Notes under the pieces: generated by a model
The model's input: the letters and a program-made list of their open reading frames with translations, nothing else
What the model was told of the DNA's origin: nothing
Databases searched by the model: none
Shown: positions 60,908-64,000 of the stretch, in pieces
Position numbering within the stretch: the first letter of the stretch is position 1
How the letters are laid out: each line of letters opens with the position of its first letter
Assembly (NCBI RefSeq): GCF_900167465.1
Contig: NZ_FUWR01000003.1
Span: 124,001 to 188,000, forward strand
Origin: Trichlorobacter thiogenes
GTDB lineage: Bacteria > Desulfobacterota > Desulfuromonadia > Geobacterales > Pseudopelobacteraceae
DNA length: 64,000 nt
Direction of reading: 5' to 3'
Program-made: the position numbers and the translations under genes

Positions 60908-61933
60908 ATGGCAGTCAAGAACACTATCAATCCCGTAGAGACAGAAGCGACACTCGGCGTCAATCAGCGCAACTTGCTAAAGCTGGTAAAGTCATCGCCC
61001 CTGGGGATGATTGCTATTGATCCTCAAGGCTTGATTCTGCTGTGGAACCTAGCTGCCGAAGAAATTACCGGGTGGAGCGAACAGGAGGTCTTGGGACAGG
61101 ATTTCCGGCTGCTTGTCGACGCCTGGCTGGTCTATGAGTTGGAAGAAGTGCATAAACGGATTCTAAACAGTGAAGTTATTCATTCACTTCCCATCACTAT
61201 CACCAGAAAAGACGGACGGATGATCATTATCAGCTATTCTTCCGCTCCGGTGTTCGATGATGACCGTATCATCGCCGCTATCGCCGTTATCTATGACGTA
61301 ACAGAAAAGATAAACATGGAGATGGCGCTGAGAAACAGTCTTGAAAAAATGAGCCGGGTTGTTGACGAAACCGTAACTGCCCTGGCAACAGCGATTGGCA
61401 AGAGAGATCCTTACACGGCGGGGCATCAACAGCGGGTAGCCCAGCTTGCCTGTGCCATTGCCGAAGAAATGGGAGGTTTTGACGATGACCGCCTGAAAGG
61501 GCTCAGGATGGCGGCCACGATCCATGACATCGGAAAGCTGTACGTCCCTGCCGAGATATTGGCCAAGCCCGGTCAGTTGTCGGGGCCGGAGTTTGCGCTC
61601 ATCAAGACACATCCTCAGGCCGGTTTCGATATCCTTGGAGAAGTAGAATTCCCCTGGCCCATTGCCAGCATCGTTCAGCAGCATCATGAACGACTGGACG
61701 GCAGCGGCTATCCGTACGGCCTGACTGGTGACAACATCCTTATGGAGGCGCGTATTATTGGGGTTGCCGATGTGGTTGAAGCCATCTCGTCCCACCGCCC
61801 GTACCGCCCCAGTAAGGGGATAGAAGCGGCTTTAGATGAGATTAACGAGGGGCGGGGAGACATATATGACGCCAATGTGGTTGATGCCTGCTTGGCATTA
61901 TTCTGTAACGGATACATTTTGTTAGAAGCATAA
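60908..61933 (+). CDS. PAS/HD-GYP c-di-GMP phosphodiesterase
   Basis: 341 residues. PAS domain about 22-140 (SSPLGMIAIDPQGLILLWN, EEITGWSEQEVLG). HD-GYP domain about 150-335: TAGHQQRVAQLA, AATIHDIGKLYVP (HD), QHHERLDGSGYPYGL (HHxxxDGxGYP), ISSHRPYRPSKG. All metal and signature residues are present, so it should degrade c-di-GMP. Counterpart of the cyclase at the start of the window. Confidence 0.95.
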   Translation: MAVKNTINPVETEATLGVNQRNLLKLVKSSPLGMIAIDPQGLILLWNLAAEEITGWSEQEVLGQDFRLLVDAWLVYELEEVHKRILNSEVIHSLPITITRKDGRMIIISYSSAPVFDDDRIIAAIAVIYDVTEKINMEMALRNSLEKMSRVVDETVTALATAIGKRDPYTAGHQQRVAQLACAIAEEMGGFDDDRLKGLRMAATIHDIGKLYVPAEILAKPGQLSGPEFALIKTHPQAGFDILGEVEFPWPIASIVQQHHERLDGSGYPYGLTGDNILMEARIIGVADVVEAISSHRPYRPSKGIEAALDEINEGRGDIYDANVVDACLALFCNGYILLEA

Positions 61934-61945
61934 TTATGAACAGAG

Positions 61946-62788
61946 CTAATACTCCAGCGGCATTGCCTTAACCTGCTTTGCGGTAAACACCGGCCCATCC
62001 TTGCAGACATAGACATTACCCACATTACAGCGCCCACACTTGCCCAGGCCGCACTTCATCCGGTTTTCCAGGGTGGTGTAGATCGCCTCATCACCAAAGC
62101 CCAGTTTTTCCAGCACCGGCAGGGTGAACTTGATCATGATCGGCGGGCCGCAGACCAGGGAGATGCAGTTGTCTGCTGCTGGCGCCAGTTCATCCAGCAC
62201 CGTCGGCACAAACCCCACCTTGCCATCCCACTCCGGTCCATTACCACCTGGGTCAACCGTTTTGACAAGTTTTACGTCGCTACGTTCTTCCCATTCTTTC
62301 AGTTCCCGCTTATAGACCAGATCCGCCTCAGTACGGGCACCATAGACAATGGTGATATCACCAAACTTATCCCGCAGGTCCAGACAGTTCCAGATCAAGG
62401 TCCTCAGCGGTGGCAGTGCAATACCGCCGGTCACAAACAGCAGGTTCTTGCCAAAGAACTGTTCAATCGGGAAGGAGTTACCGTAGGGACCACGCACCCC
62501 CATGGTATCGCCAACCTCAAGACGGCGCAGCGATTCAGTTACCCGACCAACTGCCCGGAAGCAGCACTCAATATACCCCTTACGGGTTGGGGAAGAGGCG
62601 ATACAGAAGGTGGATTCACCGGCCCCAAAGGCAGAGTACTCGGCAAACTGACCAGCCCGAAAGCTGAAGCTGTCCCGCACCTTTTCATCCTGAAACACCA
62701 GCCGCAGGGTACGGACATCAGGGGTCTCGTCAATCACCTCTTCAACGGTGGCCAGATAGGGGAGGTAGATGTTTTTGTTATCACACAT
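61946..62788 (-). CDS. FAD/NAD(P) and Fe-S electron-transfer subunit (hydrogenase/HdrABC-FlxA-like gamma subunit)
   Basis: 280 residues. FAD-binding barrel (GQFAEYSAFGAGESTFCIAS), NAD-binding fold (LLFVTGGIALPPLR, YGARTEADLVYKRE, LVCGPPIMIKFT), and a C-terminal cluster site CGLGKCGRCNVGNVYVC. This build is shared by sulfhydrogenase gamma subunits, AsrB and the FlxA protein of Flx-Hdr complexes, which oxidise NAD(P)H and feed Fe-S partners. Partner subunits are not seen in the window; the downstream side has the convergent HD-GYP gene. Confidence 0.9.
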   Translation of the reverse strand: MCDNKNIYLPYLATVEEVIDETPDVRTLRLVFQDEKVRDSFSFRAGQFAEYSAFGAGESTFCIASSPTRKGYIECCFRAVGRVTESLRRLEVGDTMGVRGPYGNSFPIEQFFGKNLLFVTGGIALPPLRTLIWNCLDLRDKFGDITIVYGARTEADLVYKRELKEWEERSDVKLVKTVDPGGNGPEWDGKVGFVPTVLDELAPAADNCISLVCGPPIMIKFTLPVLEKLGFGDEAIYTTLENRMKCGLGKCGRCNVGNVYVCKDGPVFTAKQVKAMPLEY

Positions 62789-62807
62789 AGAGCAAAACCT
62801 TTTTATC

Positions 62808-62835
62808 CACGAAGGACACGAAGATACACGAAGGA
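62808..62835. repeat. Three short tandem CACGAAGGA-type repeats
   Basis: CACGAAGGA, CACGAAGAT and CACGAAGGA start at 62808, 62817 and 62827, just after the stop of the GxxExxY remnant. Confidence 0.5.
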
Positions 62836-62839
62836 AAAA

Positions 62840-63033
62840 CTATAAAACCAGTCGTTTCCATTCGAGCTTTCCCAGGCTACCAAAATTTATGAGTAGAGCG
62901 ACTCTCATTCCAGTTGCCTTAAGATAGTTGATGACTTGAGATTCCTCATGGCCGGTTAATTTTTGCAATGCTTTGAGTTCAACTGACGTTACCCCCTGTA
63001 ACTGATCCATTGCCAGCTTAGCGATTTCGGTCT
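62840..63033 (-). pseudogene. C-terminal remnant of a GxxExxY protein gene, cut by an IS element
   Basis: On the minus strand the frame ending at 62840 reads VTSVELKALQKLTGHEESQ, VINYLKATGMRVALLINFG and KLEWKRLVL, then TAG. This is the typical C-terminal half of GxxExxY proteins (VELKA, NYLKATG, LLINFG, KRLVL). The N-terminal half with the GxxExxY motif is missing: sequence stops being family-like near 63030, where the IS3-type element begins. Confidence 0.75.
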
Positions 63034-63056
63034 AGAACTCCCAGAGGAGACTAGAC

Positions 63057-63323
63057 ATGAAAACGAAGCGTTTTACAGAAGAGCAAATTATCGGCATCCT
63101 GAAACAGGCCCAGGCCGGTATGAAGGTGGCTGACCTTTGCCGGATGCACGGTATCAGTGATGTAACCTTCTACAACTGGCGCAGCAAATTTGGTGGCATG
63201 GAAGTCTCTGACGCCAAACGCCTGAAACAGCTTGAAGACGAGAACCGGAAACTCAAGCAGATGCTTGCTGACAGCATGCTTGAGAATAAAGCCATCAAGG
63301 ACGTTCTTTCAAAAAAGTGGTAA
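63057..63323 (+). CDS. IS3-family transposase OrfA
   Basis: 88 residues. HTH: EEQIIGILKQAQAGMKVADLCRMHGISDVTFYNW; leucine-zipper coiled coil RLKQLEDENRKLKQMLADSML; ends VLSKKW. Binds the IS ends; with OrfB it forms the active transposase by frameshifting. Confidence 0.95.
   Translation: MKTKRFTEEQIIGILKQAQAGMKVADLCRMHGISDVTFYNWRSKFGGMEVSDAKRLKQLEDENRKLKQMLADSMLENKAIKDVLSKKW
63311..63317 (+). other. Programmed -1 frameshift site (A6G)
   Basis: AAAAAAG just before the OrfA stop; OrfB is in the -1 frame. This is the standard slippery site for making the OrfAB fusion in IS3-family elements. Confidence 0.75.
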
Positions 63324-64000
63324 CGCCTGCCGCCCGGCGAAAGGTGGTGGTCTTTCTCATGGAGATCCACCAGCTCAGTGAACGACGGGCCTGTGTAATA
63401 GTCGGGCTGTGCCGGAGCAGTCATCGGTACCAGGCGAAGCCAAAGAACGATGAGGCCATCAGATCACGCCTGCGTGAGCTTGCTGAACAACGTCGCAAGT
63501 TTGGCGCTCCCCGTCTGCATACCCTGCTGCGTCGGGAAGGGCACCTGATTAACCACAAGCGCACAGAACGGCTCTATCGCGAGGAAGGCCTCTCACTCAG
63601 ACTAAAGAAGCGCAGGAAGCGTATCAGCCATCTCCGTGTGGTCTTGGACAAACCAGAACGGATCAACCAGCATTGGTCCATGGACTTTGTATCTGACAGC
63701 CTCTACAACGGCAGACGTTTCCGGGTTCTGACCGTGGTAGACAACTTCAGCCGTGAATGTCCTGTGCTTGAAGCAGACCACTCGCTGACCGGCCAGCGGG
63801 TTTCCAGAATCCTTGAACGCATGGCCTTGACCAGAGGTCTGCCGGAAGTCATCACCGTTGATAATGGGCCGGAGTTCATCAGCAAGGCACTGGATTTGTG
63901 GGCCTTTGAAAACAACGTCAGGCTCAGATTTATTCAACCGGGGAAACCGGTTCAAAACGCATACATCGAAAGCTTCAATGGAAAGTTCAGGGACGAATGC
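63320..64000 (+). CDS. IS3-family transposase OrfB, DDE integrase core (3' end outside window)
   Basis: The frame from 63320 is open to the window edge: HTH_21-like part (SERRACVIVGLCRSSHRYQ, RRKFGAPRLHTLLRREG), then the rve core with the DDE residues in WSMDFVSDSLYNGR, TVDNGPEF and AYIESFNGKFRDEC. No stop or frameshift is seen in the visible part, so the element may be active. An ATG at 63359 is the first internal start. Confidence 0.93.

Larger units (their letters stand above)
63033..64000 (+). mobile_element. IS3-family insertion sequence (IS407-like), right end outside window
   Basis: Contains OrfA, a frameshift site and OrfB in the usual overlapping order. The OrfA type (RFTEEQIIGILKQAQAG, LCRMHGISDVTFYNWRSKFGGMEVSD) matches the IS407 group. 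The left end lies shortly before the OrfA ATG, close to 63033, judged from where the interrupted gene ends; the exact terminal repeat was not identified. Confidence 0.85.

Noticed and set aside
1-64000. CRISPR arrays, rRNA or tRNA genes
   Set aside because: No regularly spaced direct repeats and no cloverleaf-like sequences were noticed in the intergenic gaps; no tool was run, so this is by eye only.

Overview
The window reads as chromosomal DNA of a Geobacter-type (Desulfuromonadales) anaerobe, close to the Geobacter/Trichlorobacter lovleyi lineage. This is inferred from a periplasmic multiheme cytochrome with its flavoprotein partner, four sigma-54-dependent regulators or promoters, chemoreceptors and c-di-GMP proteins, selenium genes (selA, selU), a pan-type leader RNA upstream of panB, and a DHH-CBS-nucleotidyltransferase fusion of the kind described in Geobacter. 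No rRNA, tRNA or CRISPR array was seen. No species assignment was computed.

Layout. 0-3 kb: end of a diguanylate cyclase, a small secreted protein, a chemoreceptor and a small protein resembling a RiPP leader domain. 3.2-7.4 kb (minus): a coupled operon of a Cys-rich secreted protein, a lipoprotein, an amidohydrolase with an apparent CTG start, and an orphan NtrC-type response regulator. 7.6-11.1 kb: panB-panC-panP behind a leader RNA with a terminator. 11.3-15.3 kb: crcB, a PII-like DUF190 protein, a NifU-like scaffold, a GGGtGRT protein and a secreted protein behind a fluoride riboswitch. 15.4-16.2 kb: a RelE/HigB-type toxin-antitoxin pair. 16.5-18.9 kb: a second fluoride riboswitch driving a CLC-F-type exporter, a 49-residue ORF and a PAP2 phosphatase. 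19-21 kb: a LysR regulator divergent from a YeiH-type transporter. 21.1-25.8 kb: GAF chemoreceptor with a PilZ protein, class II aldolase, tRNA 2-selenouridine synthase.

25.9-31.3 kb is the most unusual block. It is a two-gene translationally coupled unit: a GT4-like/STAND-NTPase/TPR protein of 1309 residues followed by an AlbA-type ATPase, inserted between housekeeping tRNA-modification genes. The composition of the repeat part is more AT-rich than its neighbours. A defence role is plausible but unproven.

31.3-39.6 kb: gluQ, a XylR/DmpR-type activator, and divergently a tetraheme cytochrome, a periplasmic flavoprotein reductase, a porin and a secreted propeller-like protein, with two matching sigma-54 promoters and shared upstream half-sites. 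This looks like an inducible periplasmic respiratory reductase module. 39.7-52.4 kb: a possible sigma-54-dependent small RNA, ribBA, an MFS transporter, the nucleotidyltransferase fusion, galE, a TIM-barrel protein, a K+ channel, a GntR regulator with selA and ispD, a histidine kinase with a degenerate receiver and a DsbC-like protein. 52.4-60.4 kb: a GAF-type sigma-54 activator and its divergent target operon (flavodoxin-like oxidoreductase, RND adaptor, and a single-chain RND pump fused to a TolC-type outer-membrane factor). 60.5-64 kb: receiver protein, PAS/HD-GYP phosphodiesterase, an Fe-S flavoprotein electron-transfer subunit, and an IS3-family element beside the remnant of a GxxExxY gene.
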